Assembly: GCF_048544455.1 (NCBI RefSeq)
Contig: NC_133534.1
Location: forward strand, 123,714,269-123,778,268
Direction: 5' to 3'
From: Silene latifolia
Lineage: Eukaryota; Streptophyta; Magnoliopsida; Caryophyllales; Caryophyllaceae
DNA length: 64,000 bases
Made by a program: the position numbers and the translations under genes. The notes under the pieces are model-generated. The model was given only the letters and a program-made list of their open reading frames with translations, had not been told where the DNA came from and searched no databases. How positions within the stretch are numbered: the first letter of the stretch is position 1; every line of letters starts with the position of its first letter. Positions 1 to 10,548 of this stretch are shown here, piece by piece.

Positions 1-168
1 TAAAAATCCGAAAAATAACCAAAATATCCTAAAACATTTTAGGACCAGAAATATTAACATGCATGTAATAATTTCGTGATATATCATAATAACACAAATT
101 TTACAAGTTTTATTTGTTATTCTTATAACTCGGAAAAACTTTTAACCAATTTGCATGCAAACAACCGT

Positions 169-183
169 GGCTCATGATACCGA
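169..183 (-). promoter_or_regulatory. Primer binding site, tRNA-Met type with one extra base
   Basis: Directly inside the LTR the minus strand reads TCGGTATCATGAGCC. The common plant Copia primer site is TGGTATCAGAGC; here one T is inserted after GGTATCA. The copy at 57954-57967 carries an extra A at the same place. Confidence 0.6.
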
Positions 184-184
184 T

Positions 185-1433
185 TGAAGGAAATGTAGAT
201 TCATATACATACTAACATACTCATATATGTCTAAATAATTTGTCATAAAATTAAATACAGATTTTATGCATGCAAACATTAAAACAAATAGAGAAGAAAT
301 CATGTTCTTACATTGTTGATTTCGGTTATATTGGGCACAAAAGAAATCTCCTTTTCTTTTGTTCTTGAGCTTTCCTTTAATGGAAGAACAAGATCCAAGT
401 GTAGGATCTCTCCTTAGGAATAATACCCAAAGCTAACTCTTAATCTAATTAATATTATTTGAGCTAGTATAATATTAATCTAGTGAAAAATTGAACCAAA
501 AATTATTTGGTTTTTGCTCCTAAAACCGGGTAGGAGAAGAGGTGAGGAAGAATAAATTTTTATCTCTCTAAAAATTATATGGTAGAAGTGAATGAATTTA
601 AATTATTACACACAAAAATATATTGTGAATGATAATAAAAATAAGCAAAAGAACTCCTTGTTCTTTCCAAGGGAGAACTGGGTAGGGTGGAGGGAAATGG
701 CCTATGCATGGCCTTTGTGCTCTTACACAAAAGGCACTAGGTATGCATGCCTATATTAGAGTAATTATCATTATGCTTACCACTAACTTAAACAAACACA
801 ATATTTGTTCAAACAACCTCCCAATTTCGGCACATATGATAATATGGGATCCATATTATTTTTGTCAAATGTCAATATGTCACATGTCATATGTGACATA
901 AATTTGTTATGTAATTTTTAACATATTAAAAATCAACGTATTAGTAAAATACGTCACATACAAAATCGACTTAGTAATTTCATAATTACTCGTACCAAAA
1001 TATTTTACCGTTTATAAATCGCATTTATAATAATTCATTCAAATTCAACTGTTTCTTTAAACAATAATTTCATCCGAGTAATGATACAATTCGATTACTC
1101 AGACCGTATCTCATTTAATCACATTTCAATTTGATACGTAAATTTTACTTCCAAAATCGTCCGTCAATTTTTCAGGTAATTTAATTAACTCGTAACATTA
1201 TACGATTAATTAAATGATCAATTAAGAGTATTGCCCTATAGGTATGACCTAGGGGTCAATCGATCACCACCGTCACACGACAAGTAATGTCAAACTCTAG
1301 TCACCAATCATTACCGATATATGTTGACCAGTTGACAGTATAAATACTTCCCAATTGTATTCTTTAAAATGAGATTTAATAATGATATTTAAATCATGTA
1401 ATCGCACTATTGTTGAGGACACATTTCCCAACA
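185..1433 (-). repeat. Copia 5' LTR (reverse strand)
   Basis: On the minus strand it starts TGTTGGGAAATGTGTCC and ends TTCCTTCA, the same ends as the LTRs at 50462-51715 and 57969-59240. Length is about 1249 bp against 1254 and 1272 bp for those. Short frames inside it are shadows, not genes. Confidence 0.85.
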
Positions 1434-2156
1434 GGTACTTCTCACCTTTTTCTCTTAGTGTACTTTGCAAGATGGAAATTATAGATTGTTGTGTAGAGGA
1501 CCATGTGGGTACTACTCTCATTAAAAACCCTTTGCAAGCATTGGAAGCCTTAGAAGCAAGTGAGGCCAAAAATAAGCATTGGGAATTGGAAGTAGATCTA
1601 CTTGAAGCCGCTCTAGCTTGCAAGAAGCTCACATATGAGCAATCCATATTGATAAATGATATTCTCGAGGAAGCATCACAATCCACTAAAGTTGAACAAG
1701 CAACCAAAGATCACACCATGCAAGAAGAAGAGATGGACGTATATGTTGTGGAATTTGAGTACGATGAGTATGATGAGCTTGAGGAACAAGTCGAATATGC
1801 TGTGAGGATGGAGTGTATAATGGAGATGGAAAAAACCTTAGCGAACCTTCAATGGTAGAAAGTGAGGTACAAACTTCAATTCTAAAACCCATTCTCCCAA
1901 ATTTGAAATATGCTTACCTTGATGAATCTAAAACCAAACCCGTGATTGTGAACGACAAACTTGATAAGAACCCATTGGAAAGCTTGCTTAATGTGTTAAA
2001 GAACATGAAAAAGGTATAGTATAGTCTAGATGAGCTTAAAGGAATAAGCCCCAATTTTTGCATGCATAAAATTCATCTGGAGAGAACCATAGGCCTACCA
2101 TCCAATCCTAAAGGAGACTAAACCCCCACTTTCAAGAAGTTGTAAAAGCGTAGGTT
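1434..2156 (+). pseudogene. Athila polyprotein fragment: protease-RT linker and RT start (broken)
   Basis: This is the stretch between protease and reverse transcriptase in Athila polyproteins. Recognisable pieces are the acidic segment at 1474-1858, the segment around 1830-2016 (ILKPILPNLKYAYLDESK, then VIVNDKL) and the degraded GISPNFCMHKIHLE motif near 2040-2080. Breaks: a frame change near 1835-1855, a TAG at 2017-2019, a one-base loss near 2110, and a TAG at 2148-2150 just before the long open stretch. The left edge at 1434 is the Copia insertion point, not a natural start. Confidence 0.75.
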
Positions 2157-3884
2157 ATGAAATTACTTGATGCGGGAATCATTTACCCTATATCGGATTC
2201 GTTGTGGGTTAGCCCCGTTCAAGTGGTACCTAAGAAAGGAGGTACCACGGTGGTGGCAAATGATACGAATGAGCTAATACCCACAAGGAAGGATCATTTC
2301 CCCCTACCATTCATTGACCAAATGCTTGAGAGGTTAGCCTCTAACAAATTCTTTTGCTACCTTGACGGGTATTCAGGATTCTTCCAAATCCCGATATACC
2401 CGGATGACCATCACAAGACCACTTTCACATGTCCCTACGATACTTTGGCATATAGGAGAATGCCCTTTGGGCTCTGCAATGTTCCTGCTACTTTTCAAAG
2501 ATGCATGATGAGTGTCTTCTCCGATTATCTAGAAACCATAATGGAAGTTTTTATGGACAATTTTAGCATTTACGGAAAAGACTTTGACTCTTGCTTGCAG
2601 AACCTTTCTCTTGTATTGCAAAAATGTGAAGATGTTAGCCTTGTTTTGAATTGGGAAAAGTGTCACTTTATGGTCAATGAAGGTATTGTTTTGGGTTATT
2701 TAATCTCGCAAAAGGGCATCGAAGTTGACAAAGCCAAGGTTGAGGTGATAGAGAAACTCCCATCTCCCGTGAATGTTAGAGGGGTGAGAAGCTTTCTCGG
2801 TCACACGGGTTTCTATCGCAGTTTTATAAAAGATTTCTCAAAAATCGTGAAACCCCTCACTCAACTTTTGCTTAAAGATGCCCAATTCAAATTCACTAAT
2901 GAGTGTGTTGAAACATTTGATAGAATTAAAGAAGCATTGATCTCGGCACCTATCATCCAACCACCAAATTGGGAACTACCATTTGAGATCATGTGCGATG
3001 CGAGTAACTACGCCGTTGGAGCGGTTCTTGGCCAACGAGTAGGAAAGGCTTTGCATTCTATATATTATATAAGCAAGACTCTTGATGCCGCCCAAATGAA
3101 ATATGACACCATCGAGAAGGAACTCCTTGCCATTGTTTATGCTTTAGACAAATTTCGTTCCTATTTGCCTGGATCGAAAGTGATTGTCTTCTCGGATCAC
3201 CGTGCCCTTCGACATCTCTTGATAAAGAAAGAGGCAAAACCAAGGTTAGTGAGACGGATTTTGCTACTCCAAGAATTCGATTTGGAGATAAGAGATAAGA
3301 AGGAAGCCGAGAATGTAGTAGCGCATCACTTATCAAGTATTCGATTCCATGATGATGAGGGAGAGACACCAATCAATGGCTCTTTCGCCGATATTTTGAT
3401 GGCCATCCATTCACAAATTGAGAAGCACACCACACCATGGTTTTTCGACTATGCTAACTACATTGTTGGAGGAGTTCTTCCTCCAAACTTGAACTACAAT
3501 CAAAGAAAGAGATTCCTCTTAGAAGTAAAGAGATACTTTTGGGACGATCCTAATCTTTACAAGGAATGTAGTGATGGACTTTACCGAAGATGCATACCCC
3601 AATGGGAAGTTCAAGGCATTCTAGAGGGATGCCATTCATCACCTTATGGAGGACACCATGGAGCACGAAGAAATATTGCTAAGGTCCTCCAATCGGGTTT
3701 CTTTTGGCCTCCCATGTTTGAAGATGCTAGAGAATTTATTATCCATTGTGATCCTTGCCAAAGAACCGAAAACATTTCTTGGAGAAATGAGATCCCACAA
3801 CGAGGAATATTGGAGGTAGAAATTTTCGATGTTTGGGGAATTGACTATCAAGGACCATTTGTGTCATCTCAAGGAAATAAGTAA
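2157..3884 (+). pseudogene. pol: Athila reverse transcriptase-RNase H-integrase N-terminus (inactivated pol)
   Basis: The 575-codon open stretch starts inside the RT domain ([15 protein letters not shown]), so its first ATG is internal, not the real start. RT motifs include [10 protein letters not shown] and [16 protein letters not shown]. The catalytic YxDD box reads FMDN (2550-2561): the second aspartate is asparagine (residue 135), which should abolish polymerisation. RNase H follows ([12 protein letters not shown] near residue 280, [22 protein letters not shown]); the late conserved ADHLSR box reads AHHLSS. The integrase HHCC finger (GGHHGARR ... CDPCQR) and first catalytic Asp (WGIDYQGPF) come next. 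The frame ends at TAA 3882-3884, which replaces a tyrosine codon before [11 protein letters not shown], so the protein is truncated in mid-integrase. Confidence 0.9.
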
Positions 3885-4726
3885 ATTCTTGTAGCTGTTG
3901 ATTATGTATCAAAGTGGGTAGAAGCAATTGCTACCCCAACCGATGATTCCAAAACGGTTACCAAACTTCTTAAGAAAGTAATCTTTCCAAGGTTCGCAGT
4001 CCCCTAGAGCAATCATAAGCGATGGAGGGACACATTTCCATGAGAAGAAGCTCACATCTCTTTTTGGCAAAGTATGGTGTTCAACATAGAACCGGCTTGG
4101 TATACCATCCTCAAACAAGCGGTCAAGTTGAAGTTTCAAATAGAGTGATCAAGCAAATCCTTGAAAAGCTTGTTAACAAGACTCGTAAGGATTGGAGCAT
4201 GAAGCTTGATAACACTCTTTGGACTTATAGGACGGCCTATAAGACTACCATAAGAGCCTCCCCTTAAAAGCTAGTCTATGAAAAGGCATACCATTTGCCA
4301 ATTGAGTTGGAGTACAAAGCCTTTTGGGCAATCAAAGCTCTCAACCTTGATCTCAAGCTAAGTGGCCAAAAGAGGATAATGTACATTCAAAAGTTAGAGG
4401 AATTCCGACTACAATCCTATGAAAATGCCAAAATCTACAAGGAGAGGACAAAGTTGCTTCATGACAAGAGAATCAAGCAAAAGGCCTTGCATAAGGGAGA
4501 CAAAGTCCTTCTATTTAACTCCCGATATCGACTCTTCCCCGGGAAGTTGAATTCAAGATGGATGGGCCCCTATGTGATTACCCAGGTAGGAAAGTATGGA
4601 GATTTTGAGATAAAATCGGAAGATGGAAACAAATTCAAAGTCAATGGCCAAAGGTTGAAGCCATATTATGAAGGAGCATTCATTGGAGAAGTCGAGGTCA
4701 TCCGCCTCGGGCCTCTCCCGCCATGA
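3885..4726 (+). pseudogene. Athila integrase core and C-terminus (broken)
   Basis: Continues in frame after the stop at 3882-3884 with [15 protein letters not shown] one-base insertion near 4005 shifts frame just before the second catalytic Asp (ISDGGTHFH), and another extra base near 4070 restores the frame that reads AKYGVQHR, then [13 protein letters not shown] with the catalytic Glu. A TAA at 4264-4266 replaces a tyrosine codon in the motif before LVYEKAYHLP. The C-terminal part (4295-4726) is open: LELEYKAFWAIKALNLD-type motif, then the GKLNSRWMGPYVI chromatin-side domain common to Athila and Tat integrases. Non-functional. Confidence 0.85.
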
Positions 4727-5660
4727 TAAGACCATCAAAGAGAGAGTTTGGTGGAGTCCTCTCCAAACCACCATTTGTAAATATACTAACTCTTATCACT
4801 TGGATTTTTAACTTTATTGCATTTACATAAAAGTATGATTCTTGACATGAGAGTGGGTGAGGGAGTGTTACTAACTCTTTTGATGAATGAAGAATTTAGC
4901 AATTCATGTGTGGAGAAGCACTGTTATCAAATGAGGAAGAAGAAGATCAAAACGAAGGAGACCCCTACGGGCAGACCTAAGCCCGTGGGAATTGCAGGTG
5001 ATCCGAGCGTCCCAAGAGGGAACCCGCTCGTGCTAACAACAATCCGAGCGTCCTGGCATCGGGACGCAGGTCATGAGAAAGCTGGAAATTGAAGAAATCA
5101 TACTGTGTTAGAATCTGGGTAGATCATCAGCAAAACGCTCGTCCCAGGCTTTGAGACGCTCGTCCTGAGTATGATCCGAGCATCCTGACAGGCTTCAAAA
5201 CATTGATCTCACACTGTTTGTTAATCTGCACGTCCTCAAGCAAAGCCGAGCGTCGCCAGTTGTGATCCGCTCGTCTCCAGCAGAATCCGCGCGTCTCAGC
5301 ACGGGTTGGAAATTCCAGAGTACACTGACTATGAATCCAAGCGTCCTAAGCTCGATCCGCCCATCTCCTGAAACACTGATCCGCTCATCCTGAACACGGC
5401 TCGCGCGTCTCCCTAGCTAGTTGCTCTCCTATTTTCGACAAATAAAATTTCCTTCCCACCACACATTTCATGACACCTCATCCTTCTTTCCTCTATAAAA
5501 TATAAAATCCCCTCCCATATGACTCAAATCACACCAAAAGCACTCTTTCACCTCTCTAAATTCAAACCCCCCAAAACCTAGGGTTTCAAGAAGGATCTCA
5601 ATTACAAAGAATACCTTCATCTTCAACAAGCTAATTTTCTAGATCTACCTTTAAGATGAG
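4727..5660 (+). other. Spacer between pol and ORF1 of outer Athila
   Basis: No gene. The first part (GAGTTTGGTGGAGTCCTC near 4745, then CCACCATTTGTAAATAT) aligns with 10565-10605 in the inner Athila, fixing the homologous point after the last pol/gag-pro codon. The rest holds a degenerate motif array (4985-5410) and an untranslated leader to ORF1 with TATA-like TATAAAATATAAAA near 5494. Confidence 0.7.
4985..5410. repeat. Degenerate array of CG-core half palindromes (ATCCGAGCGTCC / ATCCGCTCGTC)
   Basis: More than ten irregularly spaced copies of AATCCG, CGAGCGTCC, CGCTCGTC and related half sites occur between 4985 and 5410. The same vocabulary occurs in the inner Athila spacer (10880-11275) and in both Athila LTR families. 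Units are not a strict tandem repeat; spacing varies. Confidence 0.75.
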
Positions 5661-5855
5661 ATGAAGAAGGTCCTTCCCTAAAGAAATAAGAAGACCAAGA
5701 GTGTAATTGGAAGCTCCTCCACATCTCACCTCAACACATTGAGGAGAGAGCATGAAGAAATAGTTGATCTCTCACGACTTAATGAGTTCTCTAACATAGA
5801 ATTCGTCAATGATGTGAAAAGACTCGTCTTTCATCCCCTCCTCGGTAAGAACATT
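5661..5855 (+). pseudogene. Outer Athila ORF1, 5' part (split by inner Athila)
   Basis: An ATG at 5661 opens a frame that meets TAA at 5679-5681, then stays open to 5855, where the inner Athila inserts. Reading across the insertion (resume at 16928 or after the duplicated ACATT at 16933) gives a product collinear with the intact ORF1 at 11598-13202: the segment before the breakpoint corresponds to the part of that protein around FISDTHRNTFVKFAMK. This shows the target was an ORF1 already present. Confidence 0.7.
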
Positions 5856-6199
5856 TGATGTGACCATAATTGACGCATATTTAGCCCCCGAATTACCCTT
5901 GTTTCCATGCTTTTTAGTACTTATTTAGGTCATTTCTTATCTTTAGTTCTTTGTTTTCCATATTCTTTGAGATTTTGATCCCTTGGTAGGAAAGGAGTAA
6001 GAATCTTGCATTTTCATGGCAAAACAAGACTAAATTGATCAAATTCAATGACCAAGCATCAAGGAGGGACAAGGTTAGAAGGCCTTTGTACATATCATAG
6101 TAGAAGAGCAATGTTGAGAAAAGATCCTTGAGTCCCCAAGGAAATCCCCAAGGAATTTATGAAGAAAAGGGAAGAAAAGAAGAAGTTACCACGCTGACT

Positions 6200-6385
6200 G
6201 ACAATCCGAGCGGATTGTCAACAATCCGCTCGTCCTGCCCTTGCACAATCTGAGCGTCCCAGCTGGAATCCGCTCGGATTCCCCCTCAGCAATCCGCCCG
6301 AATTCCCCAGAATCCGCTCGGATTCCATCGCCCAAATCCGGCCGTCCCGACCTTAATCCGCCCGGATTCCTTCACAGCACGGGTT
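6200..6385. repeat. Palindromic CG motif array in U3 of inner Athila 5' LTR
   Basis: About ten sites built from AATCCGAGCGGATT, AATCCGCTCGGATT and AATCCGCCCG..., i.e. AATCCG and CGGATT arms around a 2-base centre. It ends about 130 bp upstream of the TATA box, a typical place for U3 regulatory sites. The matching array in the 3' LTR is at 15520-15685. Confidence 0.8.
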
Positions 6386-6514
6386 GTCTTCTTCAAGCTA
6401 CGAAAAGAGAAGCCCTTCTCTCCAAAAATACCGGCTTCTCCTTGCTCAACTTAAAAAAGTGTAATTACTAGTTTAGCCCTTAGTTAACCCTAATGCATCC
6501 TCCCTAATTTTCAC

Positions 6515-6522
6515 TATAAATA
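6515..6522 (+). promoter_or_regulatory. TATA box of inner Athila LTR promoter
   Basis: TATAAATA in the context CACTATAAATACCCC, about 660 bp into the LTR. The same box lies at 15830-15837 in the 3' LTR and at 21015-21022 in the related outer Athila LTR. Start of transcription (R region) would be roughly 30 bp downstream. Confidence 0.7.
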
Positions 6523-7616
6523 CCCCATTAGTCTAATTAGAGGAGCATGTTCTTCTTATCAATAATTAGTGTAGTTAATATCAATCAAATCTCTCCTCAA
6601 TATTGTAATCAAGTATTAATCAAGTTTTAATCCAAGTTTTAGTTCTTTAATCTCTCTTTTGTTCATCCTTTATTTTGGGTAATTGAAGATTATTTGGGTT
6701 ATTATTGGGAGATTGACAACCTCTCAATCTAGCATTCAAGTACTTCTATTATTCTTGCTTTATTATTGGAATCATTAGTAGGTATAATCTCTTAATCCCT
6801 TTTTAATTATTGTTAATTACTTTCATTTATTCATCATGTTTCATATTGTTGGTATGATTGACAACCTTGCTAGCATGATCAACATGATAATGAGTGAGTA
6901 GTCTCTTAGCTAGGGTTAATGGGTGATTAGGGGAAACCAACATGGGGAATGATTCATGCTCAAATTAATATGCTTTCATATCTTATTTGCTTGCTTGTTT
7001 TGATCTCAACTCATGCACATGTTATATTTGATGAAATGCTAAGCCTATGAATCCTTGCATTTACTATCATCTCCTATCTTTTCAATGAGACTTGTAAGAT
7101 ATAACCCAACTCGAGTCTCATTAGACCATGCATGTTGTTGAGTAAGGAAGATTAAGTCGACTTGTAGGTGTTGTACAATCTAATCGATTCGGCTCCGGGA
7201 CCCAAACTTTCCTAGGATTGTAAGATATAACCCAACTCAATCCATCACAACAATAATTGCTTGCTTATAATTTGAGAACATGTTTGTATGATCATATCCC
7301 ATGATTCCCCTATGACCCCATGACACCCTAGTGCCTTTAATCAATTGTTTACACCCCTTTAATTCATCTTGCTTGTTTATTTTTCATTGTTATTCTAGTT
7401 TAGTAACCTTCTACATCAACCCAATTTGTGACACCCCTTAGACACCACTAGTTACAATAGAAATCTCATTTCAACTCCCGTTCCTTAGGATCCGACCTTT
7501 ACTTGCCTCTTTACTAATTGTAGAGTTGCTTGTTAAGCTATAAATTGTGTTTTGATTCGACCGTGACCAACGACCACATCTATTTACTTGTGAATACGAA
7601 ACGGACCGATCAAAAA

Positions 7617-7634
7617 TGGCGCCGTTGCCGGGGA
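7617..7634 (+). promoter_or_regulatory. Primer binding site, tRNA-Asp type
   Basis: TGGCGCCGTTGCCGGGGA, the primer site usual in Athila/Tat elements, four bases after the 5' LTR. The same sequence occurs reversed at 26461-26478 in the gag-only element. Confidence 0.9.
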
Positions 7635-7751
7635 CGGTGTTTGTTTGATTTAGATTTCCTTTTTTGTTATTAGTTGTGTCTTTCTTCGCCTTGAGGAAGT
7701 AAAAATCCTCAAGGTTTGTTCTAATTGTTTTTGAGTTGTTTGATATTTCGC

Positions 7752-10263
7752 ATGTCTAGAAGGTTACAAAGTGATTTGTTACCTTTTGACCGTGAAATCG
7801 AAAGAATCTTGACGAACAATAGGAGACTTGTTAGGAGGAATTTGAGAGGTGTTAGTGAAGTTGTTCAACCCACTAGTGAGTTTGTCAATCCTTTCGCAAT
7901 AGAAGGAGAAGAAAACCCATTACACAATACCCCCACAAAATCCACCTACAATGCCAAATTTCTCGTCACACTCCGTACCCACCGAGGAGAATCTACCAAA
8001 TGGTACTCCTACACCGCGACATCTCACCGGAAATTTTATTGCCAAGTCCGCCTTTATCCAACTAGTTGAGAGGAGCCAATTCGGGGGAATGCCTAGTGAG
8101 GACCCTCATTCTCATATGGAAACCTTTTACGATTATTGTGATGCTATCTCTCAAACGGGCGTGACTCAAGACCAAATTAGATGGGTCTTATTTCCTTTTT
8201 CCTTAATCGGCACCGCAAAGCAATGGTTGAAGGGCCTTGATAAGGCCACCCTTGGAATAGATTCTTGGAACAAGTTGGCTCTAGCTTTCTACAAAAAATT
8301 CTACCCACCGGAAAAGACCAACATGCTAAGAGCTCAAATTACGGGTTTTAAGCAAAGGGATGAAGAGTCTTTGTATGAAGCTTGGGAGCGGTTCAAGGGA
8401 ATTTGTCGCTCATGTCCTCACCATGGGCTTAGCGAATGGTTTTTGGTGCAACAATTTTGGAATGGTTTATATGAAGATTCTAGGAACATTCTCAATATGG
8501 GATCGAATGGGATGTTTACCGAGGTTGATGACAACCAAACTTGGAGCAAAATTGAAGAGATGGCAATCCATAACTCACAATATAGTAGACCTCGCAAGGC
8601 TACTAGAGGAGGAAAGTATGAAGGGGACGCCGTTACTCAATTAGGTGCCCAACTAAGCTCCCATATCGATACAATTAACTTGAAGTTTGAACAAGCTATG
8701 GCTAGACTTGAGGAAAACTCAAAATCATCGAAGCATCATGTCAATGCCATGACGGCATCCTCATCAATCCCAAGTGGGATATGTGAGAATTGTGGAACTT
8801 TGGGTCATGACCCAAGTGAGTGTAGGGGAACAACCGAACAAGTTAATGCTTTCCAAGCTTACAAAAGTGGTACCCCTTATTCAAATTTTTACAATGAAAA
8901 CACCAAGTTCCATCCAAATCTCTCATACAAAAGCCAAAATGTGCAAAACCCTCAAACAACATACACTCCACCACCCATGAGAAACCAAAATCAAAGACCC
9001 TTTTACAATCAAAACCAAGGTTACCAAAATCAAAATCCATACAATCACCAAAATGACCAAGGTTTTGATGTCCAAAAAGCGGTCCTCCAAATGCAAAAGA
9101 ATCAACAAGAATTTTTCACCCAAATGCAAAAAGATAGCCAAGAAAAAAAAACCACCATCAACAACATTCTAGCTCACACCAAGATGTTGGAAACACAATT
9201 GACTCAACTAGCATCTTCAAGCTCACAAAGACAAAAGGGGCAATTACCACCTCAAAGTAATCCCCCTAGACATGAAACGGTTAGTGCCATTCACTTGAGA
9301 AGTGGTACAAGGTATGAAGCACCGAAGAAGCAAGTTGAGGATGAAGTTGTGGAAGCTAGTGAAAAGGAAGAAATTGTGCAAAACTCCAAAGATGGAGAAT
9401 CATCAAAAGAAGAAAGTTCAAAGAAAAATGAAGACAAGGCCAAAGAGAAGGAGCCCATTGTGATTAGACTTCCTTTTCCAAGTCGTCAAGCCAAGCCCAA
9501 ATTTGATGATCAACTTGGAAAGTTCATGGAAATTGTGAAGAATTTAGAAGTCTCAGTTCCTTTCACGGAATTAATCAACCACGTTCCGGCCTATGCAAAG
9601 TACATGAAAGATATCCTCACAAAGAAGAAGTCGATCCGGAAACTTGAGACTATCGCCTTCACTAAGGTGAGTAGTGCAATACTTCAAGGGAGTTCACCTC
9701 CAAAGTTAAAGGATCCGGGGAGCTTCTCAATACCGTGTACCATTGGCGACACGACGATCAACAAAGCCTTATGTGATCTAGGGGCTAGTGTGAGTGTCAT
9801 GCCGTACTCGGTAAGTAAAAGGTTGGGAATGGGAGAGCTTAAATGCACCAACATCACACTTCAAATGGCCGATAGATCGACGAAGACACCATTAGGGATA
9901 TGGGAAGATGTCCCCGTGCGAATTGGGAAATTTTTCATCCCGGTGGACTTTGTCATTGTTGATATGGAGGAAGATTCCAACATTCCAATCATCCTAGGAA
10001 GACCTTTCCTACACACCGCCGGTGCGGTGATTGATGTGAAACATGGAGAGCTCACTCTAGAAGTGGGAGATGAAAGCATAACTTTTAATCTTGACAAGAC
10101 CATGAGAGCTCCTCGTTTGCATGAGCCATGTTTCATGATTGATCATTATAGCCGAAAAGATGAAAGGAAGAAATCGGAACTCCAATGGAGGAAGAAAATT
10201 GAAGATGCTCCATTCAAAGAGCAAGTGAATTGTGACAGGGAGAGCTTGCAAAGCTCATCATAA
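7752..10263 (+). pseudogene. gag-pro: Inner Athila gag-protease polyprotein (one frameshift, one late stop)
   Basis: Start ATG at 7752 gives MSRRLQSDLLPFDREIER, the usual Athila Gag N-terminus. After about 60 codons the frame is lost by an apparent one-base deletion in the C run near 7932-7936; from 7951 a 770-codon frame continues to TAA 10261-10263. In that frame: Gag core (residues about 20-190, FGGMPSEDPHSHMETF, AKQWLKGL), a CX2CX4HX4C zinc knuckle (CENCGTLGHDPSEC, residues 278-291) for RNA binding, an Asn/Gln-rich linker, a Lys/Glu-rich stretch, and a retroviral-type aspartic protease with catalytic Asp at residue 609 (CDLGASVSVMP) and the IILGRPFL flap-side motif. Protein would assemble virus-like particles and process Gag. 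No RT follows. Confidence 0.9.
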
Positions 10264-10548
10264 TCAACCAAGGAAGAAGAGGATAGCCTCATTGGCCAAG
10301 AGAAGAAATTGGGAGAGTTGTCTCCATCTAAGCAAGAGATTTTCAATGATCAACTCAATGAAGTTTGTGGTCTTTGGGACGACGAGTTTGAAGGGATTTT
10401 TAATCCCTACATTGGGCATGCCATCGATCATGATCAACAACAAGGGCCACGGTCTATTGAGGACCTCTACCATAATAATGAACAAGCTTTTGATTACTTT
10501 TTCAAGGTGTTGAGCAACATCAAAAACACCTTGAACATGCCCCCTTGA
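10264..10548 (+). pseudogene. C-terminal extension of Gag-Pro behind an in-frame stop
   Basis: The frame of gag-protease stays open after TAA 10261-10263 for about 94 codons (STKEEEDSLIGQEKK ... NIKNTLNMPP) up to TGA 10546-10548. The simplest reading is that the original Gag-Pro ended at 10548 and the TAA is a later nonsense change; programmed readthrough cannot be excluded. No known domain seen. Immediately after comes the segment that in outer Athila follows integrase. Confidence 0.65.

Larger units (their letters stand above)
1..1433 (-). mobile_element. Ty1/Copia retrotransposon, 5' end only, reverse strand
   Basis: Bases 1-184 match the leader just inside the 5' LTR of the complete reverse Copia at 50462-59240 (compare 57790-57968), and 185-1433 match its LTR. 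The element is therefore reversed, with its 5' LTR here and its coding part left of the window. It interrupts the outer Athila coding region; the expected TSD on the right is GGTAC (1434-1438), but the left copy is out of view. Confidence 0.85.
5856..7612 (+). repeat. 5' LTR of inner Athila
   Basis: 1757 bp, TGATGTGACC...ACCGATCA, followed after four A's by the primer site. Nearly identical to 15171-16927; visible differences include absence of a 4-bp GCAT after TTTTG near 5963 and several changes in the CG motif array at 6200-6385. Confidence 0.95.

Noticed and set aside
1..184. Host intergenic DNA at the left edge
   Set aside because: It matches the leader of the complete Copia at 57790-57968, so it is retrotransposon sequence.
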